A model generated the notes under the pieces. It was not told the origin of the DNA. It saw only the letters and a program-made list of their open reading frames with translations, and did not search any database. Of a DNA stretch of 58,253 nucleotides, positions 45,669 through 54,535 are shown piece by piece (the first letter of the stretch is position 1; every line of letters starts with the position of its first letter). The position numbers and the translations under genes were made by a program. Source of the DNA: Bifidobacterium aesculapii (GTDB lineage: Bacteria; Actinomycetota; Actinomycetes; Actinomycetales; Bifidobacteriaceae); the NCBI RefSeq assembly GCF_001417815.1, contig NZ_BCFK01000071.1:1-58253 (forward strand), in the 5' to 3' direction.

Positions 45669-45695
45669 CATGTTCGCAAAAAAGGGGGTGATAAA

Positions 45696-46787
45696 ATGAT
45701 GCAGTCGTCAGTAAGGCAACGAGTGAACAGGTCCAAACGATTGGTATCCATCAAAGACATAGCTAAGGAAGCGGGTGTTTCCGTATGCACTGTGTCTTTG
45801 GTTATGAACAACAAGGATCACGATCGCGTCAGCAAGGCGGTTGCGCAGAAAATCCGTGCGACTGCCGAGAACATGGGGTACAATCCCAATTCCGTGGCGC
45901 GTACCCTACGTACCAACAAATCCAACGCCTTGGGATTTGTGACCGATGAGATCGCCACGACCCCGTACGCGAGCAAGGTACTCGAAGGTGCGCAGGATGC
46001 TGCGAGCAAGCTCGGATACATACTGCTTACCACGAACACCAATAATGACGCTGAACTCGAGAACCAAGAAATATCCGCCCTGCTCCGATACAACGTGGAT
46101 GGCTTCCTATGCGCCATGATGTTCCACCGCAAAGTGGACATTCCCGAAGTCTTGGAAGGCAGCCCGACCGTGGTGGTGGACAGTGAGGATGCAGCGGGGC
46201 GAGTTCCCTCGGTCTACCCCGATGATGAACTGGCGGGGTATGATGCCACCGACCGTCTGATCAAAGCTGGATGCAGACGCATTGTCTACTACGGTTCCGC
46301 AACCCCCATCGTCGCGCAAGGTCAACGTCTGACTGGTTACCGACGTGCGCTTGCGGAAGCGGGCATTCCATTCGATGACGCTTTGGTCGTCAATGTATTG
46401 GAGACGACCAACGCTGCTGCTGAGGCGGCGCGGGTGTTCGACGAAATCAAGCCGGACGGCATCTTTTGTTTCAACGATGTGCGCGCCACTTTCATCTACG
46501 AAGCCGCACGCGAACGCGGAGTGCGCATCGGCGCTGACGTGTCGGTGATTAGCATCGATAACCAGCCGTTCATCACTAATGTGATTAAACCATCACTGAC
46601 TACGCTGGAACTGCCCCATTATGAGATGGGTTTTGAAGCGGTTCGGCAACTTGTCGCCATACTTGACGGCGACAAGGCCGTAGCTGATCTTGAGTCCGAT
46701 CGTGGCATGGCGGTGCAGAGGCAACGTGATGGCAGCAAAACAGCATTGCGCTGCCGCATCATCGAACGCGATTCCATCGTGTCGTGA
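45696..46787 (+). CDS. LacI-family transcriptional regulator
   Basis: The N-terminal DNA-binding domain (SIKDIAKEAGVSVCTVSLVM at about residues 18-37, with hinge NPNSVARTLRT) is followed by a periplasmic-binding-protein-like sugar sensor domain (about 75-345). The recognition helix reads VCTVSLVMN rather than the usual TVSRVLN. GGGGGTGA precedes the ATG by about 5 bp. Within the sugar cluster it is the obvious candidate to bind the AAACG-N5-CGTTT sites upstream of the binding-protein gene. No such site was seen before itself or the GH32 gene, which may be cotranscribed. Confidence 0.92.
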   Translation: MMQSSVRQRVNRSKRLVSIKDIAKEAGVSVCTVSLVMNNKDHDRVSKAVAQKIRATAENMGYNPNSVARTLRTNKSNALGFVTDEIATTPYASKVLEGAQDAASKLGYILLTTNTNNDAELENQEISALLRYNVDGFLCAMMFHRKVDIPEVLEGSPTVVVDSEDAAGRVPSVYPDDELAGYDATDRLIKAGCRRIVYYGSATPIVAQGQRLTGYRRALAEAGIPFDDALVVNVLETTNAAAEAARVFDEIKPDGIFCFNDVRATFIYEAARERGVRIGADVSVISIDNQPFITNVIKPSLTTLELPHYEMGFEAVRQLVAILDGDKAVADLESDRGMAVQRQRDGSKTALRCRIIERDSIVS

Positions 46788-46886
46788 CGGACGTTCCCTT
46801 TTTTTCATATTTAGTTTTCCGATTATCTGTTTTTCAATGCGTAGCCACGTGATATCCGATCATGTGGCGTTGTGGAGGAGATTATT

Positions 46887-48797
46887 ATGCCTGACAACTA
46901 TTCCGTTGCCATCGAAACCGGCGGCTACCGTTTGCTGGAATTGTTCGCCGAAAGATGCGGCGATGACGCCGCCGTCACCATTACATACGGGGACGGCCAT
47001 CAAATCGCCAGCCATGCCATGCCGGTGGCCGAGCGTCGCCACCATTTCTTGATTCCGGTGCCGACGAACGTGCGTATTACGGTGAGTGCGCTCCGACTGA
47101 CCGTACGGTTCGCCTACTTGTCCGAGTGTGAGAATCTCCTTGATGAAGGCGTGCGTTTCATCAGCATGAATCCGTACGACAATGAATGGGATACGCAGCC
47201 GACGCTGGAGCAGATCTATGATCGTTTCGCTCGTCCTGCGGCGCATTTCGAGCCATTCGCTCGCTGGATGAATGATCCTAACGGCCTGTGTCGTTTCCAA
47301 GGACGCTACCATCTGTTCTACCAATTCAATCCGTATGGTTTTGGCTGGGACAATATGCACTGGGGCCATGCGGTGAGCCGCGATCTGGTGCATTGGACGC
47401 ATCTGCCAATCTTCCTCGAACCGCAGCCGGAGCTGCATATCGACGAACGCATCGTTGGTGGCGCGTTCTCCGGATCCGCGGTGACGGTGGATGCGTGTGA
47501 CAATCCTTGCAAGGGTGATGATGCGGCCGCTATTCGCCTGTACCTGACCCGGCACCTGGAGACTCGCGGAGACGAATCGTCTGTTACTGAATACCAGACC
47601 ACCTGCTTGTGTGAGGATGGCGTGCATGTGAGTGTCGAATCTCCGGTCGCGTTGCGCGTTAACGATGGTTTTGGCTTCGATTTCCGTGATCCGAAGGTGG
47701 AAACCGGCATGTCCGGCGAGGCGATCAATCCGGAACGCGCTTACATGGTGACCGCCACGAATCTGCCGGTCTCCGAATTCGATACTGATGCTGTGTCCTC
47801 CGCGGCGCCTGGCATCAGCGTACAGGGTACAGACGGCTGGTTTACGTTCGGTCCGCAAGGCAGGCCCGGCGCCGACAAGCCCAATATGGATACGGTGCCT
47901 GCCATGGCGCTCTTCTCCGCGAAGAAACCGCTCAAGCGCAACGTGACGTGGCAGTATGAAGGACCGGTGCTCGCCGATTTCGGCCACCAGCTATCGCGTA
48001 CCTACGAATGTCCTGACCTGTTCCAGCTCGACGGCAAGACGGTCGCCATCGGCGCGTTGATGCACTACCGTGACAAGCAAGGTCGTTTCCAGCAGGTGCG
48101 TTGGTATGTTGGTGATCTCAAGGACACCGCCGAAGGTCCACGTTTGCAGGTAGGGAACAGCGATTGGTGCGATTTCGGTACCGGCTACTACGCGACACAA
48201 AGCTTTGCTGCCGACGACGGCCGCCGTATCGTATTCGGCTGGTATACCGACTTTCCCGCGATGCGTGTGGAAAAGCCGTGCATTGCCAACGGCATGATGT
48301 CGCTGCCACGTGAACTGCACGTGCGTGACGGCCGCTTGACCAGCCGTCCTGTCAAAGAAGCGTACGAGCAGCTGCTAGGCGATCGTTTGGAAGCGCGTGC
48401 AGACGAAAACGGGACCTTCTTTATTGTGCCGAACAACGCGTATTACATGGACATGCATCTGGCTGACGATGACGATTTCACAATGCTCATCGCGACCGGT
48501 ACCAATCCCGCCAATGGTGATTCGACTGAATTGCAGCTGCAGCGTCGCGACGGCGTGACCCGACTGGTTACGAAGGGAACAATCGTGGACGACATCGATT
48601 TCGATAGCGGCATCGCCGATGTGCGTCGCGTCGAAATCTTCTTCGACCGTAATGTGGTGGAAGTCTTCCTTAACAACGGCGAAGCGGCCGGCAGCATGCT
48701 GTTCCAAGGTGCGGACGGCGATGGCGAGTTCCGTTTTGTTGCTGACGGCAAGGTCGATTGCGTGGATGTGCGTGTGCTTGACGGCATCTGGCGGTGA
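46887..48797 (+). CDS. GH32 beta-fructofuranosidase
   Basis: Cleaves terminal fructose from sucrose, inulin-type fructo-oligosaccharides or levans. An N-terminal beta-sandwich of about 110 residues precedes the five-bladed propeller. Catalytic motifs are WMNDPNG (nucleophile Asp near 129), FRDPKV (transition-state stabiliser near 266) and ECPD (acid/base Glu near 373). The C-terminal beta-sandwich ends DCVDVRVLDGIW. There is no signal peptide, so the enzyme acts in the cytoplasm on imported oligosaccharides. GGAGGAG precedes the ATG at 46887 by 6 bp. The extra N-terminal module is absent from simple bifidobacterial BfrA enzymes. Substrate length preference cannot be read from sequence. Confidence 0.93.
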   Translation: MPDNYSVAIETGGYRLLELFAERCGDDAAVTITYGDGHQIASHAMPVAERRHHFLIPVPTNVRITVSALRLTVRFAYLSECENLLDEGVRFISMNPYDNEWDTQPTLEQIYDRFARPAAHFEPFARWMNDPNGLCRFQGRYHLFYQFNPYGFGWDNMHWGHAVSRDLVHWTHLPIFLEPQPELHIDERIVGGAFSGSAVTVDACDNPCKGDDAAAIRLYLTRHLETRGDESSVTEYQTTCLCEDGVHVSVESPVALRVNDGFGFDFRDPKVETGMSGEAINPERAYMVTATNLPVSEFDTDAVSSAAPGISVQGTDGWFTFGPQGRPGADKPNMDTVPAMALFSAKKPLKRNVTWQYEGPVLADFGHQLSRTYECPDLFQLDGKTVAIGALMHYRDKQGRFQQVRWYVGDLKDTAEGPRLQVGNSDWCDFGTGYYATQSFAADDGRRIVFGWYTDFPAMRVEKPCIANGMMSLPRELHVRDGRLTSRPVKEAYEQLLGDRLEARADENGTFFIVPNNAYYMDMHLADDDDFTMLIATGTNPANGDSTELQLQRRDGVTRLVTKGTIVDDIDFDSGIADVRRVEIFFDRNVVEVFLNNGEAAGSMLFQGADGDGEFRFVADGKVDCVDVRVLDGIWR

Positions 48798-48860
48798 CAT
48801 ACAGCTGCTGCAGAGGCAGGTGATGTCCGACAGTCATCTCAGTATGTAAGGCAAATAGAC

Positions 48861-48890
48861 GAAAGGCACGTGTTTTGGCACGTGCCTTTC
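48861..48890 (+). terminator. Terminator of the sugar operon
   Basis: GAAAGGCACGTG (48861-48872) pairs perfectly with CACGTGCCTTTC (48879-48890) around TTTTGG. It lies 64 bp after the GH32 stop. Confidence 0.85.
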
Positions 48891-48966
48891 CTATACTTGA
48901 GCACACGTCCGGCATTTTGCCGAGACGGTAACTGGATATTCGCACCTCACGTTTAGGGAGTTCCAT

Positions 48967-49181
48967 AGCTCGACGTGGCCGTGGACGTGGCCCGCCACAA
49001 CGGCGCCTACGGTGCCCGCATGACCGGCGGCGGCTTCGGCGGCTCCATCATCGCGCTCGTCGACAAGGGTCGCTCCGAGGAAGTCGCCCAGAAGATCGCC
49101 GACGAGTTCGAGACCCGCGGCTTCCATGCACCGCGCGCGCTCGCCGCGTACGCCGCAGCGTCGGCGTCCCGCGAGGCGTGA
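48967..49181 (+). pseudogene. galK: Detached 3' end of galK
   Basis: The frame continues the galactokinase C-terminus (LDVAVDVARHNGAYGARMTG to the stop), with no start codon or ribosome binding site. The first 91 bp are identical to 40462-40552 inside the intact galK. The rest encodes a similar but diverged tail (ALAAYAAASASREA against ALPAFAAASASREA), using the GC-rich codons of the native genes. The simplest reading is that this is the original galK end, cut off when the sugar island entered. The abrupt start at 48967 marks the right-hand junction. Confidence 0.9.
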
Positions 49182-49197
49182 GACGTCCTTCCCCGGC

Positions 49198-49250
49198 TCC
49201 CTCTGATGAGGGAGCTGTCGGCGGAGCCGGCTGAGTGAGAGACACAGCCG
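49198..49250. repeat. GGCTCCCTC-type dispersed hairpin
   Basis: GGCTCCCTC-TGAT-GAGGGAGCTGTC with a following GGCGGAGCC forms a compact hairpin. It belongs to the same general type as 838-861. Such GGCTCCCTCTGATGAGGGAG elements are widespread repeats in gut bacteria; this is recalled, not searched. Confidence 0.5.
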
Positions 49251-49297
49251 CGAGGCTGACTACGGTGCCATATCGGCCGTAGGACGATTCCGCTTTC

Positions 49298-49355
49298 ACG
49301 GTTGAGGGGGTGGTCGCCCGGATATTTCTATCCGGGCGACCACCCCCTCAACCGT
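49298..49355. terminator. Perfect 27-bp hairpin with TTTC loop between converging genes
   Basis: 49298-49324 is the exact reverse complement of 49329-49355, around TTTC. The core is GTTGAGGGGGTGGTCGCCCG. It separates the galK remnant (plus strand) from tesB (minus strand), so it may terminate both. Its GTTGAGGG core links it to the hairpins at 990-1225. Confidence 0.8.
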
Positions 49356-49389
49356 TGCTGCCTGCCCGCTTGCGTTTCAGTCTTTCGAT

Positions 49390-50295
49390 TCAGTCCTTGG
49401 GTACGCGGATCATGGCCTCCTGCGCGATCGCGGCGACCAGCTCTCCGCTCTGCGAATACACCTTCGCGACGCCCAGCCCGCGGCCATGCCCCGCGGTGGG
49501 CGTGTCCTGCACGTACAAGTGCCATTGGCACACGTCCACGTCACGGTACCACCACATCGAATGGTCGATGGACGCGTACGAGATGCCGGGCGTGGAGATC
49601 GACAGTCCCGCGCGGCGTAGCACCGGTTCCATCATCACCTGATCGCAGCCGAGCGCGAGCATCGCACGGTGCATGAGCTGCGGCGCGTCGATGTCGCCGT
49701 CGGCGCGCATCCACACCATCTGCTTGCCGCTGTCGTGCGCCGCGGACTCCTTGTCCGGGCCGAGCATGATCGTCGGCGTGATGTGGCGGATGTCGAACGG
49801 CGACTGCTCCGCGTAGTAGTTCGCGAACGGGGACTTGTCCGCGAACGGCGCCATGAGCTCCTTCGCGCTCTTCAACGTTTCCGGCGCCGGCAGGTCGCCC
49901 GGCATCGGATCGGAGAAATCGACGCCTTCCTGCCCTTCCACTTGGAACGAGGCGATCGCGGTGAGGATCGGGCCTTCGGCCTGCGTCACGTTGACGCGCC
50001 GGGACGAGAACGAACGCCCGTCACGCAGCTTCTCCACGTCGAACAGCAGATCCTGGCGGATGTCGCCAGGAGCGATGAAATAGCCGTGGATCGAATGGGG
50101 CAGACGGTTCGCCGCGACGGTCTTCGCCGCGGCCATCAGCGACTGGGCGATGACCTGCCCGCCGTACACGCGGCCGGTGGGGAAGTAGAGGCTCTCGCCG
50201 TTCACGTACGTGTGGTTGCGGTAATCGGAGGGCCTTCCCAGCTTCAGCACCTTCACCAGATGCTGCAATGGTGCCGTATCGTCGACGTCGGTCAT
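49390..50295 (-). CDS. tesB: Acyl-CoA thioesterase II
   Basis: A double-hotdog thioesterase that hydrolyses medium- and long-chain acyl-CoA. Family segments are YVNGESLYFPTGRVYGGQVIAQSLMAA in the first hotdog, SIHGYFIAPGDI, DGRSFSSRRVNVTQ, and the C-terminal SIDHSMWWYRDVDVCQWHLY with the catalytic Asp region. The 301-residue length fits. The ATG at 50295 is preceded by GGGGGGAACACC. It is transcribed towards the 27-bp hairpin at 49298. Its upstream region holds a 14-bp hairpin and one copy of the 124-bp repeat. Confidence 0.94.
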   Translation of the reverse strand: MTDVDDTAPLQHLVKVLKLGRPSDYRNHTYVNGESLYFPTGRVYGGQVIAQSLMAAAKTVAANRLPHSIHGYFIAPGDIRQDLLFDVEKLRDGRSFSSRRVNVTQAEGPILTAIASFQVEGQEGVDFSDPMPGDLPAPETLKSAKELMAPFADKSPFANYYAEQSPFDIRHITPTIMLGPDKESAAHDSGKQMVWMRADGDIDAPQLMHRAMLALGCDQVMMEPVLRRAGLSISTPGISYASIDHSMWWYRDVDVCQWHLYVQDTPTAGHGRGLGVAKVYSQSGELVAAIAQEAMIRVPKD

Positions 50296-50343
50296 GGTGT
50301 TCCCCCCGGTTATCTCGCTTATCTCGGTTATCGTCGCAATCGC

Positions 50344-50378
50344 CCGTTCGCGCCACCTTGCAGCGGTGGCGCGAACGG
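50344..50378. repeat. 14-bp hairpin upstream of tesB
   Basis: CCGTTCGCGCCACC (50344-50357) pairs perfectly with GGTGGCGCGAACGG (50365-50378) around TTGCAGC, extended by ATCGC/GCGAT-like flanks. Between the tesB start and the 124-bp repeat; could be a leader hairpin of tesB. Confidence 0.6.
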
Positions 50379-50440
50379 CAATCGCGACGCGATGCTCCTG
50401 ACTCTAACGAACGACCGTTACCACAGTCCAAAGCGATTGT

Positions 50441-50564
50441 AACGAACACGTGAGCCGCATCGTTTCCCATGGTGCGGTAAATCCCCCATGGTGCGGTGGC
50501 CGATAACCGCGGAATTCCGGGGTTATGGAGGAATTGTGTTACCGCACCATGGGGGAGGGGCGCG
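50441..50564. repeat. 124-bp direct repeat, left copy
   Basis: Identical over all 124 bases to 51378-51501. It contains CCATGGTGCGGT twice on the left and its reverse complement ACCGCACCATGG near the right end, so each copy can also fold into a hairpin. The copies bracket the lipoprotein gene. Confidence 0.9.
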
Positions 50565-50617
50565 CCCGGCGGGGGCGGATTTGCCGTGAGGGGGGGTATC
50601 GTGATGAGGAGGCGACG

Positions 50618-51331
50618 ATGTGGTCGTCGCGATATGAAAGGACAGCGTGGTTCATTATGATTGGCCGATTTTCCAGAGGAGATGAAGGAGTTGGCATCGC
50701 CCGTGCGGGTTCCCGAAGATCGAGGGTACTGGCCGTCGTCATCACGTGCGTGGTCGCATTGGGTGGATGCACGGTCGGCGAGGGGCGCGGCGGCGGCACG
50801 GAGGCGATTTCCGACGACAATCCGTATGCGAAGGAATTCCGACAAGCCTACGAAGGCGCGCCCGACGATTTCACCAAAGGAGTGCTCGAGGATGGGCGCA
50901 TCACCGAAAGCGAGGCGTTGGAGTACGCGGACCGCAGGCGTCAATGCTATGTCGAGAAAGGATTGATGGACGTCACCATCAACGTGGACGGCAGCGCGTC
51001 ATGGACCGCACCGCCTTCGATAGGCGATGACGGAGAACGTGAAATCACGTCATCCTGCGACGGCTCGTGGAACAGTCCGTGGAACATCGTCAATCTCTAT
51101 GTCGCCACGCGCGACAATCCGGAGAACAAGAACCGCGACGAGGCGGTGGCCACATGCCTGCGACACAGGAACGTCGTCCCCGACGACTTCAGCGTCGCAG
51201 ACTACAAGACGATGGTGTCCGACAGCGCACAGTACGCCAAATGGATGGACGGTATCTCCAACGAATCTTCGCCGGACTACGACGCGGACAAGGCCGCAGC
51301 ATTGGAAGCGTGTCTGTCGAACCCGTTCTAG
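50618..51331 (+). CDS. Small lipoprotein of unknown function
   Basis: The 237-residue product has a polar N-terminal stretch, a twin-Arg-like GSRRSRVLAVVITCVVALGGC signal with lipobox ALGGC (Cys at about 49) and a soluble outer domain of about 190 residues. The latter has three Cys (RQCYVEK, SSCDGSW, ATCLRH), plus ALEACLSN at the end. I chose ATG 50618 because AGGAGG lies 5 bp upstream; MIGRF at 50657 would give a more normal signal length, but has no ribosome binding site. The gene and its own terminator sit between perfect 124-bp repeats. Family not recognised. Confidence 0.75.
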   Translation: MWSSRYERTAWFIMIGRFSRGDEGVGIARAGSRRSRVLAVVITCVVALGGCTVGEGRGGGTEAISDDNPYAKEFRQAYEGAPDDFTKGVLEDGRITESEALEYADRRRQCYVEKGLMDVTINVDGSASWTAPPSIGDDGEREITSSCDGSWNSPWNIVNLYVATRDNPENKNRDEAVATCLRHRNVVPDDFSVADYKTMVSDSAQYAKWMDGISNESSPDYDADKAAALEACLSNPF

Positions 51332-51340
51332 CGTGTCCGA

Positions 51341-51380
51341 CGTTTCGGTATGGACGACCCATGGTTGTTCATACCGAAAC
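51341..51380 (+). terminator. Hairpin after the lipoprotein gene
   Basis: GTTTCGGTATG pairs with CATACCGAAAC around about 17 nt (GACGACCCATGGTTGTT). It begins 9 bp after the stop and abuts the right copy of the 124-bp repeat. Confidence 0.7.
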
Positions 51381-51501
51381 GAACACGTGAGCCGCATCGT
51401 TTCCCATGGTGCGGTAAATCCCCCATGGTGCGGTGGCCGATAACCGCGGAATTCCGGGGTTATGGAGGAATTGTGTTACCGCACCATGGGGGAGGGGCGC
51501 G
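51378..51501. repeat. 124-bp direct repeat, right copy
   Basis: Perfect copy of 50441-50564. Beyond both ends the two sites diverge at once (T/A on the left, C/T on the right). It lies 36 bp from the 3' end of ettA. Confidence 0.9.
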
Positions 51502-51537
51502 TCAGGGGCGCGCCATGGGGAGAGGAGGGGCGCGTCA

Positions 51538-53214
51538 GGCGCGGGTCAGCTTGCGGTGCAGACGGTGCGGGCGGGCCGCGTCCTCGCCGAGACGGGCGAC
51601 GCGGTTCTCCTGATACGCTTGGAAGTTGCCCTCGAACCAGTACCACTTCGCCGGGTTCTCGTCGTCACCCTCCCACGAGAGGATGTGCGTGGCGACGCGG
51701 TCGAGGAACCAGCGGTCGTGGGAGATAACAACGGCGCAGCCCGGGAAGCCGAGCAGCGCGTTTTCAAGCGATTCGAGCGTCTCGACGTCCAGATCGTTCG
51801 TGGGCTCGTCGAGCAGCAGCAGGTTGCCGCCCTGCTTGAGCGTCAGCGCGAGGTTCAGACGGTTGCGCTCGCCGCCGGAGAGCACGCCGGTGAGCTTCTG
51901 CTGGTCGGAACCCTTGAAGCCGAAGCTCGCCACGTAGGCGCGCGTCGGCACCTCGGTGCCCGCGACGTCGATGAAGTCGAGGCCGCCGGAGACCGCCTCC
52001 CACAGGTTCTTGTTCGGGTCGAGGCCCTCACGGTTCTGGTCGACGTAGCTGATCTTGACGGTGTCGCCGATCTTCAGCTCGCCGCTGGTCAGCGGCTCCA
52101 GGCCCACGATCGTCTTGAACAGCGTGGACTTGCCGACGCCGTTCGGGCCGATCACGCCGACGATGCCGTTGCGCGGCAGCGTGAAGGACAGGTCGTCGAT
52201 GAGCACGCGGTCGCCGAACGCCTTGTGCAGATGGTTCGCCTCGAGCACCATAGAACCCAGACGCGGGCCGGCCGGAATCTGGATCTCGGAGAAGTCGAGC
52301 TTCTTGTTGTTGCGCGCCTCGTTCTCCATCTGGTCGTAGCGCTCCAGACGGGCCTTGTTCTTGGCCTGACGGGCCTTCGGCGAGGAGCGCACCCACTCCA
52401 GCTCGTCCTTGAGGCGCTTGGCGAGCTTCGCGTCCTTCGCGCCCTGGATCTCCATACGCTTCGCCTTGGTCTCCAGGTACGTCGTGTAGTTGCCCTTGTA
52501 CGGGTACAGGTGGCCGCGGTCGACCTCGCAGATCCACTCGGCCACGTTGTCCATGAAGTAGCGGTCGTGGGTGACGGCGATGACGGCGCCCTTGTACTGG
52601 TGCAGGAACTGCTCCAGCCACAGGATCGACTCGGCGTCGAGGTGGTTCGTGGGCTCGTCGAGCAGCAGCAGGTCCGGGGCTTCGAGCAGCAGCTTGCACA
52701 GGGCCACGCGGCGGCGCTCGCCACCGGAGCACACGTTGACCGGGGTGTCCGGGTCCGGGCATTGCAGGGCGTCCATGGCCTGCTCGAGCTGCGAGTCGAG
52801 ATCCCAGCCGTTGGCGGCGTCGATCTCGGTCTGGAGCTTGCCCATCTCCTCCATCAGCGCGTCGAAGTCGGCGTCCGGGTTGGCCATCTCCTCGCCGATC
52901 TGGTTGAAACGGGCGACCTTCTCAGCGATCGGTCCGAACGCCATCTTGATGTTCTCGCCCACGGTCTTGGTGTCGTCCAGCGGCGGCTCCTGCTGCAGGA
53001 TGCCGACCGTGAAGCCCGGGGTGAGGGTGGCCTCGCCGTTGGAGACGGTCTCGAGGCTGGCCATGATCTTGAGCAGCGTGGACTTGCCCATGCCGTTCGG
53101 GCCCACCACGCCGATCTTCGCGCCGGGCAGGAAGCTCAGCGTCACGTCGTCGAGGATCACGCGGTCGCCGAACGCCTTGCGCGCCTTGATCATCTGGAAT
53201 ACGAATTCTGCCAC
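51538..53214 (-). CDS. ettA: Energy-dependent translational throttle protein EttA (ABC-F ATPase)
   Basis: A soluble tandem ATPase of the ABC-F family that binds the ribosomal E site and responds to the ATP/ADP ratio. Two Walker A motifs (GPNGMGKST near residue 39 and GPNGVGKST in the second half) and two signature motifs (SGGERRRVAL and SGGERNRLNLAL) are present. The toothbrush/arm segment (LYPYKGNYTTYLETKAKRM) is typical of EttA. The GTG start at 53214 follows AAGGAGA. The stop is 36 bp from the 124-bp repeat. 558 residues, complete. Confidence 0.95.
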
Positions 53215-53460
53215 TTGCAGTGTCTCCTTACCAAAGGTTGGGATTTCCGCCGTTCCGTAGGTTCGTGCATGGTCGCCGCCGCGCCCCGCCGGTCATGTTG
53301 CCGCCGTGCCGCCGGCCGGCCGACGCGGCGATGTGTCCGCATAGCGGCCGATTTCATGCCAAACCACCGCCCACCATGGTAACGGAAGGGCTGGAATGTT
53401 GCGGCTGGCAGCGGGTTGGATGCGGATGCATGCTGCCAGCCGAACCGGTTATGCGACCGG

Positions 53461-53650
53461 TCACTCCCCGACGCTGATGGCGCGCAGCACGTTGACCATC
53501 TCGATGGCGCCGAGCGCGCAGTCGAAGCCCTTGTTGCAGGCCTTGGTGCCGGCGCGTTCGATGGCCTGTTCGATGTTCTCGGTGGTGATCACGCCGAAAA
53601 GCACCGGCACGTCGGAGTTCAGCGACACCTGCGCGATCGCCGTGATTAGC
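53461..53650 (-). pseudogene. ribH: Truncated lumazine synthase remnant
   Basis: The last 60 or so residues of 6,7-dimethyl-8-ribityllumazine synthase are readable without interruption: [20 protein letters not shown], then [16 protein letters not shown] and [14 protein letters not shown] to the stop. Upstream of about 53650 the similarity ends abruptly in unrelated sequence (SADVVQLI), so the N-terminal two thirds, including the conserved ribityl-binding part, is missing. No other riboflavin gene lies in the window. The cut is next to an IS21 istB remnant in the same orientation, which may have caused the deletion. Confidence 0.8.
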
Positions 53651-53797
53651 TGGACAACGTCTGCAGATGTGGGGAACTCTCCTGCGAACTGCCGGAGAGT
53701 CCGATGTGGATGCCGGGCGCTCTCGGCCGGGCCGCCATCATCCGCGACATGCGGCCGCTTGATTATTTGGAGGTTTGAGCACCGGTTATTGCGGGAG

Positions 53798-53995
53798 TTA
53801 TTGCGGGATGGCACCGCTGTGTGTGGTGGTTGGGTGCCGGCGGTGCAGGCGGCGCCGTCCGGTCGTGGTGATGGGTGGGGTTGCTTGCCGGGCGGCGTGT
53901 TCGCGCATGTTCCATTCGCCGGTTTCTATCCAAGTGGCGTTGTGCACGATCCTGTCCATAATGGCGTCGGCGTGGGTGCCGCCGCCGAGTCGTTG
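53798..53995 (-). mobile_element. istB: IS21-family istB remnant (3' end)
   Basis: The minus-strand frame reads RLGGGTHADAIMDRIVHNAT, the characteristic C-terminal helix of IstB helper ATPases (DAIMDRIVHNA), then [12 protein letters not shown] and a basic tail to a TAA stop at 53798. The Walker motifs and the istA gene are gone. The break at about 53995 runs straight into a minisatellite. The copy is non-functional. Confidence 0.8.
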
Positions 53996-54069
53996 TGCCG
54001 GTCTGTTGGTGCCGGTCTGTCGGTACCAGTCTGTGTGCCAGTCTGTTGGTGCCAGTCGTTGATACCAGT
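53992..54069. repeat. 12- to 14-bp minisatellite of GTTGGTGCCAGTCT type
   Basis: About six units: GTTGTGCCGGTCT, GTTGGTGCCGGTCT, GTCGGTACCAGTCT, GTGTGCCAGTCT, GTTGGTGCCAGTC, GTTGATACCAGTCC. It adjoins the broken end of the istB remnant. Further small duplications (GAACAGGGTG, TGCTGAATC) follow to about 54160. Confidence 0.75.
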
Positions 54070-54212
54070 CCTTTTGGGGAGTATTGGGCGGTGAACAGGG
54101 TGAACGGGGTGCTTGCGAACAGGGTGCTGCTGAATCAGTGTCTGCTGAATCGCTGCTGAATCACGTACCCGGAACACGAGCCTCGCGAATAGTGGAATAT
54201 CCGGCTTCAGTT

Positions 54213-54352
54213 GGGTGTTTTTGACTTCCGTTGGAAACCTGATCGGCGAAGTCCGCATATGGCCGATGGAAGAAAGGCGGAATGGTGCGGATTCTCGATG
54301 CGCCGGCGACTCTGGAACGGCTACAAGTTTCCAACGGAAGCTCAAAACACCC
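54213..54352. mobile_element. MITE-like inverted-repeat element (140 bp)
   Basis: 26-bp ends match at 23 of 26 positions: the left end starts GGGTGTTTTTGACTTCCGTT (54213-54238) and the right end finishes CTCAAAACACCC (54327-54352). The 88-bp interior has no open frame with a start signal. No clear target-site duplication could be picked out. It could be a MITE, a solo pair of IS ends, or a large structural hairpin. Confidence 0.6.
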
Positions 54353-54439
54353 TACGGAAGGCTTTTTGGGCGGCTTTGGGTGGGCTATGAAGTGCCCTGA
54401 TTGTTGTTCCGTCTTTACTGTGAGACGGCTTGTGCCGTC

Positions 54440-54535
54440 TGCTGTCGATAATGCTCGCTCTCCACGTCCCTGTGGTGTCCTGTATCCCAGTGAGGCATGC
54501 AGGCGCTTCGAGTTGTACCACGAGGTGGGTTAGTT
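54440..54535 (-). mobile_element. IS3-family transposase remnant (orfB 3' end)
   Basis: The minus strand reads WYNSKRLHASLGYRTPQ at 54470-54520, the hallmark C-terminus of IS3-family integrase-type transposases (WYN-KR-H-ALGY-TP). Sequence after TPQ is no longer recognisable, and upstream the frame ends within 20 bp. None of the DDE catalytic residues are left. Confidence 0.75.

Noticed and set aside
49669..50442. Plus-strand 257-codon frame opposite tesB
   Set aside because: Antisense shadow; TesB motifs are on the minus strand with a good ribosome binding site.
51433..53382. Plus-strand 649-codon frame opposite ettA
   Set aside because: Antisense shadow of the ABC-F gene; no domain and no start signal.
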